A stretch of 64,000 nucleotides of DNA from Poriferisphaera corsica (GCF_007747445.1 NZ_CP036425.1:1658175-1722174); one strand, 5' to 3'; counted from the stretch's first letter, positions 51,788-60,771 are shown. Notes: generated by a model from the letters alone, not told the origin. Made by a program: numbers and translations.

Positions 51788-52660
51788 TTAACGTTCCCGT
51801 CGTCGTTGTTCGCTCGCCGCCCATGCTGCCGCATACCACCCCTTCGCTATCCTCTCTTGACCTCGTGCATTCAAATACCCACCATCGTCTGTCCAGTGTT
51901 GATGTAACCGTTCATAGGTTTCGCCATCCCACTGGAACGTTATCGACTTCCCATTCGCATCAGTCGACTCAATCGCCGCAATGTCCAGCAGCAACTTGCC
52001 CCGCCTTTTACAGAACGCTCTCACCACCTGATTAAACTTATTCCGGCGTACATTTGCTTCACTACGCTCAACCTTCAACGGCATCGTCATATACACAAAA
52101 ATCACTCCCCGGTATTTCGCCTCCAACTGATTCATTTTTTCACAATATTCACCCGCATCCGCCTCGTCATCATCAAGCCCCAGCATGTCCATCACAACCA
52201 AACCATCTCGTTTCCCCTGCCGGCCGTCACGCTCATGTTTTGCCTCTACCCATCCACCTTTTTCAAGCAGCTTCTCAAGAAATTTCAACTTTCGATCCCA
52301 CCTCGGATTCCCTCGGGCCAACGCATAAACCCGCCCTTTATCCAATTTACTCTGAATCGAGAATCCATCCACGCGATCCGTCCTCTGCTCAGTAATCATT
52401 AGCCGATACAGCTCCCAATCGCCGCCATCATCATCACGTAGCGAATTCATCCCAGTCAGCATACTTCTTCCCAAATTCGCATGTGTGAATAGCCACGTTT
52501 GCTCTGCCAATTTCTCGCCCATTTTTTTTGCGTCCGGCTTTCGTAGCCTGTCAATTTTTCGCATTTCCCGATAACCGATGACCTGTGCTTCACTACCCGC
52601 GCACATTACCGCCATCAGGCACATTGCCATCAGCCAATTCAATATCCATTGCAATCGCAT
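51788..52660 (-). CDS. Secreted SGNH-hydrolase-like protein, possibly inactive
   Basis: Exported protein (signal peptide to about residue 25, ending SEAQ). The fold resembles SGNH/GDSL hydrolases: a first block around TWLFTHANLGRSMLTGMNS, a middle strand LVVMDMLGLDDDEAD, then VIFVYMTMPL and a last block DDGGYLNARGQERIAKGWY. In active enzymes the last block reads DxxHLN; here the His position is taken by Gly/Tyr, and the first-block GDS is not clear. It may therefore bind a glycan or use a different chemistry. 290 residues. It lies alone, 215 bases from norB. The family call is tentative. Confidence 0.55.
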   Translation of the reverse strand: MRLQWILNWLMAMCLMAVMCAGSEAQVIGYREMRKIDRLRKPDAKKMGEKLAEQTWLFTHANLGRSMLTGMNSLRDDDGGDWELYRLMITEQRTDRVDGFSIQSKLDKGRVYALARGNPRWDRKLKFLEKLLEKGGWVEAKHERDGRQGKRDGLVVMDMLGLDDDEADAGEYCEKMNQLEAKYRGVIFVYMTMPLKVERSEANVRRNKFNQVVRAFCKRRGKLLLDIAAIESTDANGKSITFQWDGETYERLHQHWTDDGGYLNARGQERIAKGWYAAAWAASEQRRRER

Positions 52661-52934
52661 TGTTGTCTCCGGAATTCACGTAGATGCTATATCTACTACC
52701 CATCTTAACAACGACATCATCAGCATCAATCAATTTTTCATATCTTCATGACGTCAAATCCTAACAGATGTCTTACCCATTTTAACGATATGGATCAGCC
52801 CATCATGATCGATTCGATCGCTCAAATTTTGTCTGTAAAAATTCTTCCAGTATCACAACTTCAATGTTATCTTACACATAGAGCATACCCGTCTGATACT
52901 TCGCAATGTTTCAGACCACACCCGAGTGACGTCT

Positions 52935-53462
52935 ATGAACATCACCATTGAACCCATGAACGATTCGCACATCACCGCGTATCATCACGTTCTCAACACA
53001 GTCTGCCGTGAACGCCGTTATCTTATCCACACGCAAGCTCCAAGCCTCGATGAACTTGCCATAGAAATCAATACGGCTTTAGCGTCAAACAATGCTCAAT
53101 TTATCGCTGTCGCGCACAACACTGAAACCTCTCGCAATCATCTTGTCGGGTGGTGCCAGATTACTCCCAACCAAGAAGAAGGCTTCACGCACATCGGCTC
53201 GCTTTCGCTCGGCGTTCTTCCAAACTATCGCTCACGAGGTATCGGCCGAAAACTATTACAAGCCACACTCAATCACGCGCACGACCAGGGACTCACGCGT
53301 ATCGAGGCCGACATCTTCGCCTCAAATATCCCCTGCATTCGCCTACTTGAATCCTTCCTCTTTGCACATGAAGGTTTTAAAGAGCGTGCACGTTTTCTCG
53401 ACGGCAACTACGATTCCCTCGTCTCCATGGCTCTCATCTCCAACGTCGTTGCGCCTAATTAG
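52935..53462 (+). CDS. GNAT-family N-acetyltransferase
   Basis: Transfers an acetyl group from acetyl-CoA to an unknown amine. The GNAT core is clear: strand 4 segment GSLSLGVLPNYRSRGIGRKL contains the acetyl-CoA loop (RSRGIG), followed by LLQATLNHAHDQGLTRIEAD and the C-terminal NIPCIRLLESFLFAHEGF. The architecture is like RimI/YedL single-domain proteins, about 175 residues. The likely start is ATG at 52935; an in-frame GTG lies at 52926. It is convergent with glnB. The substrate cannot be inferred. Confidence 0.9.
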   Translation: MNITIEPMNDSHITAYHHVLNTVCRERRYLIHTQAPSLDELAIEINTALASNNAQFIAVAHNTETSRNHLVGWCQITPNQEEGFTHIGSLSLGVLPNYRSRGIGRKLLQATLNHAHDQGLTRIEADIFASNIPCIRLLESFLFAHEGFKERARFLDGNYDSLVSMALISNVVAPN

Positions 53463-53499
53463 TGATTAGCCATTAATCTGAATTACATACCAAATAAAA

Positions 53500-53527
53500 T
53501 TGTCGCGACCCACACAGGCCGCGACAA
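53500..53527 (-). terminator. Terminator of the amtB-glnB operon
   Basis: TTGTCGCG and CGCGACAA form an eight-base-pair stem; on the minus strand ATTTTATTT follows. It lies 74 bases after the glnB stop. Confidence 0.75.
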
Positions 53528-53600
53528 CGCAGTACGCTTTCACTGTCGTTTCAAGCGATCTCCCCTCCCAGTGTGTTTTATTTTGGTAAACTAGTTTTTT

Positions 53601-53942
53601 CTATACCGCATCACCCCCCGTCTCCCCAGTACGAATTCTCACCACCTTCTCCAATGGCAACACAAATATCTTTCCGTCACCAATCTTCCCGCCATTATTT
53701 TTCGCTGCTTTACAGATCGCCTCTATTGCAGGCTCTACAAAAGCGTCATTGAGCGCAACCTCTAATCTTACTTTGGTCAGCAGATCAGGCACAACCTCCT
53801 GTCCGCGATACAAATCAATATCCTCCTGCCTTCCATGCCCAGTTACCCGTGTGACGGTAACACGGCTAATGCCTGTATCAATTAATGCTTGTCTGACCTC
53901 ATCCAATTTTTCCGGCTGGATCACCGCAACAATCATTTTCAT
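53601..53942 (-). CDS. glnB: P-II family nitrogen regulatory protein
   Basis: Small trimeric signal protein that senses ATP/ADP and 2-oxoglutarate and blocks AmtB or tunes nitrogen enzymes. Family features: MKMIVAVIQPEKLDEVRQAL, the T-loop (GHGRQEDIDLYRGQEVVPDL), KVRLEV and the C-terminal GDGKIFVLPLEKVVRIRTGE. The T-loop keeps the first tyrosine (Tyr45, equal to E. coli Tyr46) but has Val at the Tyr51 position that is uridylylated in enterobacteria, so regulation by uridylylation is unlikely. The ATG at 53942 gives 113 residues; a GTG at 53957 would add five. It follows amtB by 72 bases, supporting a GlnK-like role. Confidence 0.94.
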   Translation of the reverse strand: MKMIVAVIQPEKLDEVRQALIDTGISRVTVTRVTGHGRQEDIDLYRGQEVVPDLLTKVRLEVALNDAFVEPAIEAICKAAKNNGGKIGDGKIFVLPLEKVVRIRTGETGGDAV

Positions 53943-54014
53943 CTTATTGATCTCCACATCTTTATCGATGTCTATCTCAAGGTTAGTTATATATCACTCG
54001 TTTCTCTCAGCACA

Positions 54015-55385
54015 TTAGTTCAAGTTCAATAACCCATAACCATGTTCGCCGTGCAGCACGTGATCCATCCCCGCACTCTCTTCACGTTCGTTCATTCTGA
54101 AACCGATCGTCTTATCAATCAGCACGATTAAGAGGTAGGTCATAATCCCCGCGTAAACGATACTCACTAACGCTCCTTCAATCTGATACCATAACTGCGT
54201 CATCAATCCGTGTTCCGGCACTTCACGCAGCACAAACGTCAAACCAATCGCTCCCACTAACCCCGCGACGCCATGAATACCAAACACGTCCAACGTGTCG
54301 TCGTAACCTAGCTTCCCTTTCAAAACCACCGCGCCGTAACTAATCAACGCGCCAAGTGCTCCCAGAACCACCGCCCCATAAGGCGGCACATCGCCCGCTG
54401 CAGGTGTGATCGCAACCAGGCCCGCTAAAATCCCCGAGACCAACCCCAAGCTTGTTGCCTTACGCAAGTGCACACTCTCAATGAGGATCCATACAACCGC
54501 ACCTGTCGCCGCAGCAATCTGAGTCACAGTCAGAGCACGAGCAGTCGTCAAGCTGCTCGATACTGAGCTGCCTGCGTTAAAACCAAACCACCCAACCCAA
54601 AGTAGGCCAGCACCCAAAAGCGTCAATACCAAACTGTTTGGATGCATCGCAGTTCTCGGGTACCCCTTGCGAGCACCGAAATAGAGCGCTGTCACCAGCC
54701 CCGCAACACCAGCAGAGATATGAATCACAGTCCCACCAGCAAAGTCAATCGCGTAACCCGTTAAGAATCCGCCGCCCCAGATCCAGTGGCAAAGTGGTGC
54801 GTAAATCACCAAACTCCACAGCAGAATAAACAGACAGTACCCGCGAAACCTAACACGTTCCGCAAATGCGCCCGCAATCAATGCCGGCGTAATAATCGCA
54901 AACTTTCCTTGGAACATCGCAAACACCAGCGATGGAATCGCAAGTCCACCGCCAATGTCATACAACGCTCTCGGCCCACTATCCAGACCACTAAGCATCA
55001 GATAGTCACTATTCCAACCAATCAATCCCCCTAAAGTCGTCTCGCCAAAGCACATCGCATAACCAACAACCGCCCAGCTTAAACCAATGATCCCCATGGC
55101 CACAAAGCTGTGCATCATCGTCCCAAGCACATTCTTTGTGCGAACCAAACCCCCGTAAAATAGCGCCAATCCCGGCACCATCAACAGCACTAATGCCGTA
55201 CTCACCAGCATCCACGCTGTTGTGCCCGTATCAATCACAAGCTTCCCAGCCTGATTGACCTCACCTGCATCACTGATCACCTTGTCAGCCACTTCTCCCG
55301 TCGACTGTGCCAGCCCGACATCACTAAGCCCAAACAGTGCAATCACGCACACCGCCAGGCTCACCTTGTATCCCAATGTTTTCAT
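54015..55385 (-). CDS. amtB: Ammonium transporter
   Basis: Channel-like transporter for ammonium in the inner membrane. It has a signal peptide, a short periplasmic leader and eleven expected helices. The two pore histidines lie in FAGGTVIHISAGVAG and FGIHGVAGLVGAIG, and the aromatic gate region is near LALFYGGLVRTKNVL. 456 residues is within the family range. It is the first gene of amtB-glnB, an inversion of the common glnK-amtB order. A sigma-54-type promoter lies about 80 bases upstream (55462-55477), consistent with nitrogen control. Confidence 0.96.
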   Translation of the reverse strand: MKTLGYKVSLAVCVIALFGLSDVGLAQSTGEVADKVISDAGEVNQAGKLVIDTGTTAWMLVSTALVLLMVPGLALFYGGLVRTKNVLGTMMHSFVAMGIIGLSWAVVGYAMCFGETTLGGLIGWNSDYLMLSGLDSGPRALYDIGGGLAIPSLVFAMFQGKFAIITPALIAGAFAERVRFRGYCLFILLWSLVIYAPLCHWIWGGGFLTGYAIDFAGGTVIHISAGVAGLVTALYFGARKGYPRTAMHPNSLVLTLLGAGLLWVGWFGFNAGSSVSSSLTTARALTVTQIAAATGAVVWILIESVHLRKATSLGLVSGILAGLVAITPAAGDVPPYGAVVLGALGALISYGAVVLKGKLGYDDTLDVFGIHGVAGLVGAIGLTFVLREVPEHGLMTQLWYQIEGALVSIVYAGIMTYLLIVLIDKTIGFRMNEREESAGMDHVLHGEHGYGLLNLN

Positions 55386-55461
55386 CCTGAATCACTCCAT
55401 CTCATATAAAAGTGCGTTTCTCAATCGCTCAGCATTCCGCTGCTAAACTTAATTCTCTATA

Positions 55462-55477
55462 TGCACAACGCGTGCCA
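55462..55477 (-). promoter_or_regulatory. Sigma-54 (-24/-12) promoter of amtB
   Basis: On the minus strand the site reads TGGCACGCGTTGTGCA: the invariant GG and GC are ten bases apart and the whole differs from TGGCAC-N5-TTGCA at one position. It lies 77 bases from the amtB ATG. An RpoN promoter implies an activator such as NtrC. Confidence 0.75.
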
Positions 55478-55704
55478 AACCATATGTTGGCAAGCTAAGT
55501 GTTATAAGTTGCTGTCAATCCATATGTTTAAGATTTGGTGTGTTGCCCCGCCTCTTTCCGATAGCCTGCCTCGAATTTAAGCATTCACTGCTAACCTCTT
55601 ATGCATTGCCCAATCATTAAGCAGCCTCAAATCACGCGCTACCAACATAAAATCTGTCCCACATCCGCAATATTGCCTTAAGCATTGCCCATTAGCACGC
55701 AAAA
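55478..55704. other. Non-coding region upstream of the amtB promoter
   Basis: About 230 bases. It contains two direct CCATATGTT copies (near 55480 and 55519) just upstream of the -24/-12 promoter, where an activator would bind. Otherwise nothing was recognised. Confidence 0.35.
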
Positions 55705-55732
55705 AAAGTGCACACAATCCTGTATGCACTTT
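55705..55732 (-). terminator. Terminator of the prenyltransferase-repeat gene
   Basis: AAAGTGCA and TGCACTTT form an eight-base-pair stem; on the minus strand seven T in all follow, starting in the stem itself. It lies 35 bases after the stop. Confidence 0.85.
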
Positions 55733-55766
55733 CATAGATATCTATCTCACGGTTATATTAATCCGT

Positions 55767-56975
55767 CTACTCCTGACCCGCGCCACCAGATCTTGGATAC
55801 GTAGCATTCTGCAAACTCATCAGCGAGTACGCCGTCACAAGATTTGCATCATCCTCCATCCAACGGTCTGCCGAATTTATCCATGATCCATCTGCCGCTT
55901 GTACCGACACAAGCTGATCAATCAAATCATTGCCCCAATTTTTTGCACCTTCAGGTGTGACCAATTCTTCCTGCCCCCAAACACGCAATGCCCGCGCCGC
56001 AGCCATGTAGTAATAAAACAGCCCCTGGAGTTTCACCTTCTCCGGCATCCCCGGGTTCTGTTCGAACGTATAGTTTTCACGCATCCAGTTATATGCCGCT
56101 ACAACACGCGGATCGTTCTTCGTCAGCCCCGCATACAGCAGCGACTTGAACCCCGCATACGTCATCGAACCATAGGCTCGCAAGCCCGACACCGGTCGGC
56201 CTGCTTTCGCTTCATCCTCCATCTCCGGTGAGGCCTTACTCTGAGGCACACCAATATTGTCTTTGTTCAAACTCACCGCATAAACAAACCCGCCTTCCAA
56301 TGCTAACTCCCCATTCTTAAACATCTCATTGCTCTCAACCCCCTGATGTCGGCTAATAAACACGAGCGCCCGCTGAAATGCTTCATCATCAGAACTCAAT
56401 CCCGAATCATGCAAAGCCTGCAGCATAAACTGCGTGTTACTCATATCAGGTCGGCCATGCTTTCCATACCCCGCGCCACCATAGTACGGATGATCCTTGT
56501 CAATCACTTTCCCATTCGGATCAAGCTGCCCCGCCCACTGAATACTCTTCAGGTAATCCTGTGCTCTTTTCATCACCGCATCAATCTTCGGATCACCTTT
56601 TAGACGCGACAATGCCGACAAACAAATCGACGTGTTGTAGTTCGTTAAAAAGTCTCCATCCGCAATCGACCCATTCGGCTGCGCCTTGCTCAATACATAC
56701 CCAAGCGCTTTCAATACACTCGGATCGTCTAACCCAACATGAGGGTCATCAATCATCACCTGCATCGCCATCGCCGTAATCCCCGGCCCAGGCTGCGGTG
56801 TCCACGACCCATCCGCATTCTGTGTTCCCTTTAAGAACGCAACACCCTTCGCAATTGCTGCTTCCCCTTTCTCAACATGCTCCGCATCCGCCCCCATCAC
56901 ACTCCCCGCCATCACCACAATCCCCAATACCCCAGCCATCATCTGCAAACCCAATCGTTTCAAATTTATCATCAT
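55767..56975 (-). CDS. Secreted prenyltransferase/squalene-oxidase repeat protein
   Basis: Exported protein with an alpha/alpha-toroid built of PFTB/squalene-cyclase-like repeats, without a known enzyme active site. After the signal peptide (ending VMGADA) come repeats such as VAFLKGTQNADGSWTPQPGP and QLVSVQAADGSWINSADRW, each with the QxxDGSW-type turn. The DxDD motif of squalene-hopene cyclase is not seen, so it is unlikely to be a cyclase. Such proteins are common in planctomycetes with unknown function. The ATG at 56975 has AAGGAT upstream, giving 402 residues; the open frame to 57041 is not protein-like. It lies 75 bases after a four-helix membrane protein gene. Confidence 0.82.
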   Translation of the reverse strand: MMINLKRLGLQMMAGVLGIVVMAGSVMGADAEHVEKGEAAIAKGVAFLKGTQNADGSWTPQPGPGITAMAMQVMIDDPHVGLDDPSVLKALGYVLSKAQPNGSIADGDFLTNYNTSICLSALSRLKGDPKIDAVMKRAQDYLKSIQWAGQLDPNGKVIDKDHPYYGGAGYGKHGRPDMSNTQFMLQALHDSGLSSDDEAFQRALVFISRHQGVESNEMFKNGELALEGGFVYAVSLNKDNIGVPQSKASPEMEDEAKAGRPVSGLRAYGSMTYAGFKSLLYAGLTKNDPRVVAAYNWMRENYTFEQNPGMPEKVKLQGLFYYYMAAARALRVWGQEELVTPEGAKNWGNDLIDQLVSVQAADGSWINSADRWMEDDANLVTAYSLMSLQNATYPRSGGAGQE

Positions 56976-57050
56976 CTTGACATCCTTGTGATCTAATATC
57001 TGATTAGCCCGTTTACCGAAAGTACCCCGCGCCCTTATCATTCTGTTTTA

Positions 57051-57653
57051 TTACATCTGCTGATTCCACGGATCAGTCGTGAAACCATCCCGCCCTTCAC
57101 CGCCTTGCCCATCAATATACCGTCCGCCGTCTCGAAGAGCTCGCGACAAATACACCGCGCTCATCGCATACCCCACCACAATCGGCAAGATAATCACCAG
57201 ATTACTCAACTGACTCGTCAGCAATGAACTGATACAAAGAAAACCAAAGACCCCAACCAGCTCGATACAGCAAACCATCGCCCCGATTGTTGCCCCGCGG
57301 GATCCTTTTCTGACGCCAAAACTTAGCACGATCGTCAAAAGCGCCGGCAGCACAATCAGTAAAAACATGATCACAGCCACCCACGGCAACCAAGGTTGGA
57401 AACTCGGATACTGATCCTGCAACTGCGTTAAAGCCGTCACATACGCCTCATCCGGCGCCTGCGCCTTTTGTTCCTCGAAAAACTGATTAACCTGCTCGAT
57501 CGGGACATTTGCGACCGCAACGATTAGCGCCGAGCAACACCCATACATCAGTGTCGTCACCCCCGATGTGACCCACATCAGCACCGCAGCAATCTTCCTT
57601 GCCCGCTTGCCGCCGCCGTTATTTCCGTACCCATCATTCACGAATTCATTCAT
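57051..57653 (-). CDS. Membrane protein of unknown function, four helices
   Basis: I do not recognise the family. 200 residues, with a Gly/Asn/Arg-rich cytoplasmic start and a helix at about 22-48 (VLMWVTSGVTTLMYGCCSAL). A periplasmic loop of about 40 residues follows (NQFFEEQKAQAPDEAY), then three more helices (about 90-115, 121-146, 150-170) and a Gly-rich tail ending DPWNQQM. The layout resembles small planctomycete DUF4064-like membrane proteins, but I cannot confirm this. It precedes the prenyltransferase-repeat gene and probably shares its transcript. Confidence 0.7.
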   Translation of the reverse strand: MNEFVNDGYGNNGGGKRARKIAAVLMWVTSGVTTLMYGCCSALIVAVANVPIEQVNQFFEEQKAQAPDEAYVTALTQLQDQYPSFQPWLPWVAVIMFLLIVLPALLTIVLSFGVRKGSRGATIGAMVCCIELVGVFGFLCISSLLTSQLSNLVIILPIVVGYAMSAVYLSRALRDGGRYIDGQGGEGRDGFTTDPWNQQM

Positions 57654-57723
57654 GCCCTAAGCATATCATCAACACCAGCCCGTTCGCAATCCGCTGAATC
57701 CCCATTTTCACACATAGAACTAG

Positions 57724-57842
57724 AGCAAGTTGCATCATGGCGTGCCACATGTCCTGTGAAGCAATCGGAAACAGCCTCATGTTGGAAGCGTTCTTACGTA
57801 ACGCCCCACCGGCCAGCGAGCCAAGTAATTTCGCAAGACGCT
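57724..57842. repeat. Dispersed non-coding repeat, copy A
   Basis: The two ends (57724-57769 and 57823-57842) match the copy at 62021-62098: GCATCATGRCGTGCCACATG at the left and AAGTAATTTCGYAAGACGCT at the right. Copy A has about 50 extra bases in the middle. Confidence 0.75.
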
Positions 57843-57935
57843 AAAATATACACCTTCTCCCGCATGTCCGTTATCATATCCCTATCAGTTATCCGCACCA
57901 CGCACCATATTTCAAGACCATCCGGAGCCACCCAC

Positions 57936-59126
57936 TTGAACCTGCCTCCCAACACAAAAAAGTATCTCACCACCACGATCCGACTCCTTGTCGCCGTTGC
58001 AGGCCTCACCTACATCGCCTACTCACTCACATGGACCGACTCCATTCTTGTTCCAGCCAACTACACCCTTCCCAGCAACATCACATACGCGAAAGCTACC
58101 CAGCTCAGAATCATCAGCCACGACCAGAGCAGCTACCTCGTTCAACTCAAACCAACCCCGCAATTCCCTAATATAGATAGCCAAATCACCATCTCGGATG
58201 CCGATCTTGGCGAGAAGCTCACGGACCTCCAATTCCGGCTCGGCATCATTTCCACAATGGCTGAAGCGAATTACGCTCTCCTCGCGCTTGGCTTGCTCCT
58301 CATCGGCATCATGTTCCCCGTTCAAGGCATCCGCTGGTGGATTCTCCTCCGTTGTCGCGGCATCATCGTCCACCCTTTCAAAGCAATCCGTCTCACACTC
58401 GTCGGGCTCTTCTTCAATTTCTGTATGCCCGGCATGACCGGCGGCGACGTCGTCAAAGCCTACTACGCCGCCAAAGGCTCAGATAACCGTTCGACCGCAG
58501 TCATGTCCGTCGTCTTCGATCGCATCGCCGGCCTCTTCGGTCTCATCATTCTCGGTGGTATCGTCGGCTTATTCCTCCTCCACAACCCTCTCGCACAGCG
58601 CATCACAATCAGCATCTGGATTCTCATCGCCGTCATCACAACCCTCGGCATCGCCTATTTCTCCCAACACATTCGTACCCTCATCGGCCTCAAATTCCTC
58701 ATGGATCGCATGAGTCCCGGCAACATTTTTGCCAAACTAGACCATGCCACGGTCGCCTATAAACACCATAAAAAAGCAGTGTTTTCTGCCATCCTCATCA
58801 GCATACCCATCCACCTCTGCCAAGTCACCGCCGTCGCGCTCGCAGGCTACGCACTGCAAATGCAAACCCCCATCGGCCTCATGTACTGCGTTCTACCCGT
58901 CATCTTCCTCGCCGGTTCCATGCCCATTTCCTACCAGGGTCTCGGCGTCATGGAAGGCCTCGGCTTCGCCTTTCTCGCATCCGATCAATTCGCCAGCAAC
59001 AACCAAATCGTCGGCATGCTCCTGATCATGCGCATCTTCTTCGTCATCTTCGCGATTCTTTCTTCTTTCTTCGTCCTTCGTGGCAACATCCAGCTCCAAC
59101 CTCAAATATTAGAGCCAGTTGCGTGA
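57936..59126 (+). CDS. Lysylphosphatidylglycerol synthase TM-like (UPF0104) flippase-type membrane protein
   Basis: Multi-pass membrane protein of the LPG_synthase_TM/UPF0104 family, whose members are thought to move lipids or lipid-linked molecules. Family features: a first helix TIRLLVAVAGLTYIAYS, QGIRWWILLRCRGI, FFNFCMPGMTGGDVVKAYYA with the conserved GGD, FDRIAGLFGLI and SYQGLGVMEGLG. I propose the TTG at 57936, with GGAG eight bases upstream, giving 396 residues. The frame is open to 57756, but that part lies within a dispersed repeat and looks non-coding; an ATG at 57864 is an alternative. A periplasmic loop of about 90 residues after helix 1 is larger than usual. No lysyl-transferase domain is attached. 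Confidence 0.83.
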   Translation: MNLPPNTKKYLTTTIRLLVAVAGLTYIAYSLTWTDSILVPANYTLPSNITYAKATQLRIISHDQSSYLVQLKPTPQFPNIDSQITISDADLGEKLTDLQFRLGIISTMAEANYALLALGLLLIGIMFPVQGIRWWILLRCRGIIVHPFKAIRLTLVGLFFNFCMPGMTGGDVVKAYYAAKGSDNRSTAVMSVVFDRIAGLFGLIILGGIVGLFLLHNPLAQRITISIWILIAVITTLGIAYFSQHIRTLIGLKFLMDRMSPGNIFAKLDHATVAYKHHKKAVFSAILISIPIHLCQVTAVALAGYALQMQTPIGLMYCVLPVIFLAGSMPISYQGLGVMEGLGFAFLASDQFASNNQIVGMLLIMRIFFVIFAILSSFFVLRGNIQLQPQILEPVA

Positions 59127-59258
59127 TTAATCAGAGGGATAGCGTTGAGAATTGATGCAGCAAACTCACAATAACACTTCGGTATTTAGTTATCTACCCA
59201 ACACTCCGCGAGTCGATAATTACGGAAGGCGATTTAGTTAGTAGTGATCTCTAAATTA

Positions 59259-60068
59259 CTACAAACGAATCGCCGCATCCTCCCAATTCGCCTTCCCGAT
59301 CTTCGCTCCCGTCAGCCCATTCTCCAATTGTCGCAAGTCCAGCACCACAGGCCCAACACGCCCACTCGCCATATCGCACCCCAGCCGATACCCCATCACA
59401 TCCAACCCGCCATCCTGATTTCCTGCCGCCACGCGTCGCGGCCCAGCCTGCTCCACAGCCACCGTTGACAAATCTGACAACCTCCCCACTTTCAGCACCT
59501 TTCCATGTTCTTGCACCCACTTCACCGCGTCACCCCCAAACGCCATCACTGCGGCAGGATCTAGCCCGCATCCAAGCATCGGTAAGTCCTCTTCTTCAAT
59601 CAACCCCACCAGCGCTTTCAGTTTATCCTCACCATGGATCGCCAAGCCCACACCCAAACGATCCGCCGTCTCCAGCATTCCCTTCAGTACATCCCCCTCC
59701 ACACCCTCAGCATCAATCGCCACACTAACCGGCACACGCCCCAGATCTGCTGACAAACTCATCGTCTGCACAAACGCATCCATCGCCCGATCCTGATGCG
59801 CCGTGTCGTTGAAATGTATCCGCGGGATAAACAAATCGATCCCCGCCACACGCATCCCATGCCGACCTACCGTTGCCGCTAAATCCTTACGGTCGCGATC
59901 CGAGAGCTCTCGCGCACGCATACCACTCAATGTCCCATCCAACTGGACGCTCGAAAATCCAATCGTCGCCAAGCCTTTCAACGACTCACCAAACGTCATG
60001 CCTTGACGCACCAAAGGCCCCACTGTGGGCGCCAACGATAAATCTGAACTATTCAAAATAATACTCAT
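59259..60068 (-). CDS. Sugar phosphate isomerase/epimerase-type TIM-barrel protein
   Basis: Probably a member of the xylose-isomerase-like TIM barrel superfamily (AP endonuclease 2 family). Visible strands and residues include IGFSSVQLDGTLSGM, MRVAGIDLFIPRIHF, LGVGLAIHGEDKLKAL and LPMLGCGLDPAAVMAFGGD. Metal-binding residues of active isomerases (Glu, Asp, His, Glu) are only partly apparent, so the enzyme activity is uncertain. 269 residues is normal. It is convergent with the flippase-like gene and has no clear operon partner. Confidence 0.72.
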   Translation of the reverse strand: MSIILNSSDLSLAPTVGPLVRQGMTFGESLKGLATIGFSSVQLDGTLSGMRARELSDRDRKDLAATVGRHGMRVAGIDLFIPRIHFNDTAHQDRAMDAFVQTMSLSADLGRVPVSVAIDAEGVEGDVLKGMLETADRLGVGLAIHGEDKLKALVGLIEEEDLPMLGCGLDPAAVMAFGGDAVKWVQEHGKVLKVGRLSDLSTVAVEQAGPRRVAAGNQDGGLDVMGYRLGCDMASGRVGPVVLDLRQLENGLTGAKIGKANWEDAAIRL

Positions 60069-60770
60069 TCCCGAAGTGTACCCCCATATTTTTTGCCCGC
60101 AACCTCATCTCACAGCCAACCGTTTGTATGCGACGCCCTTCGCGCATCACCGCTCAAAAAAATCAAAAAGGGCGCCCCGCCCCCAATGCAGAGGGGATAT
60201 GAGCATGGGGGCGGGGCAGGCGGTGTATCTGTTATTAAATAAAACTTCTCAATGTATCCATTAGTTAGACGCAGCAATTATTTATACGTCTCATATAAAT
60301 GATTAAAAAAACAAACTCGAATCATGTGCATAATTCACAATAAACACAGGACAGCAAATGCCGTTCGCAGCACGTTCATTCACACAGCAACACAAGCAAT
60401 ATATGATCACCTTCACGCTAAAACAGGGCGTCATAAACGTAATGGCACCGCATCTAACAGCCGCCCGGTATAAATAACTAAAAAATTCCCGGCACATGCA
60501 GCCGCTCATTAGATTGCCTGACGCATGATCAATTCTATCATGCGAAAATCATCATCTAATACGATGCATGTCTAATCGTCGTGAAGTATAAACATGGCCC
60601 GGTATCTCTGATCCTGTTAAACCGCTCGTTCTCATACAAGCCGTACTTAACACACACTTGTCGATCAGACTTTACATATAAATTTACCACACAATCATCA
60701 TATTGTGAAGGATTTATTCAGAACTTTCGACCTGACATTACTAGCCTATATTAACAGCCGAGACCGCAAT
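60069..60770. other. Non-coding stretch with an orphan GC-rich hairpin
   Basis: About 700 bases. Apart from the strong hairpin at 60174-60217 nothing is recognisable. A 68-codon Cys-rich minus-strand frame (60303-60509) has no ribosome site or family resemblance and was not called. Confidence 0.4.
60174..60217 (-). terminator. GC-rich orphan hairpin, terminator-like on the minus strand
   Basis: GCCCCGCCCCC and GGGGGCGGGGC form an 11-base-pair GC-only stem, extended by TGC/GCA after a bulge. On the minus strand it is followed by GCCCTTTTTGATTTTTT. It lies upstream of the isomerase gene and far from the PEP-CTERM gene, which has its own terminator, so its transcript is unclear. Confidence 0.6.
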
Positions 60771-60771
60771 A

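Noticed and set aside
57756-57935. Upstream extension of the UPF0104-like gene
   Set aside because: It falls inside a dispersed non-coding repeat and does not resemble the family; the TTG at 57936 has a good ribosome site.
60303-60509. Cys-rich 68-codon frame on the minus strand
   Set aside because: No ribosome site, no family resemblance and the composition of non-coding sequence; nine Cys occur without regular spacing.
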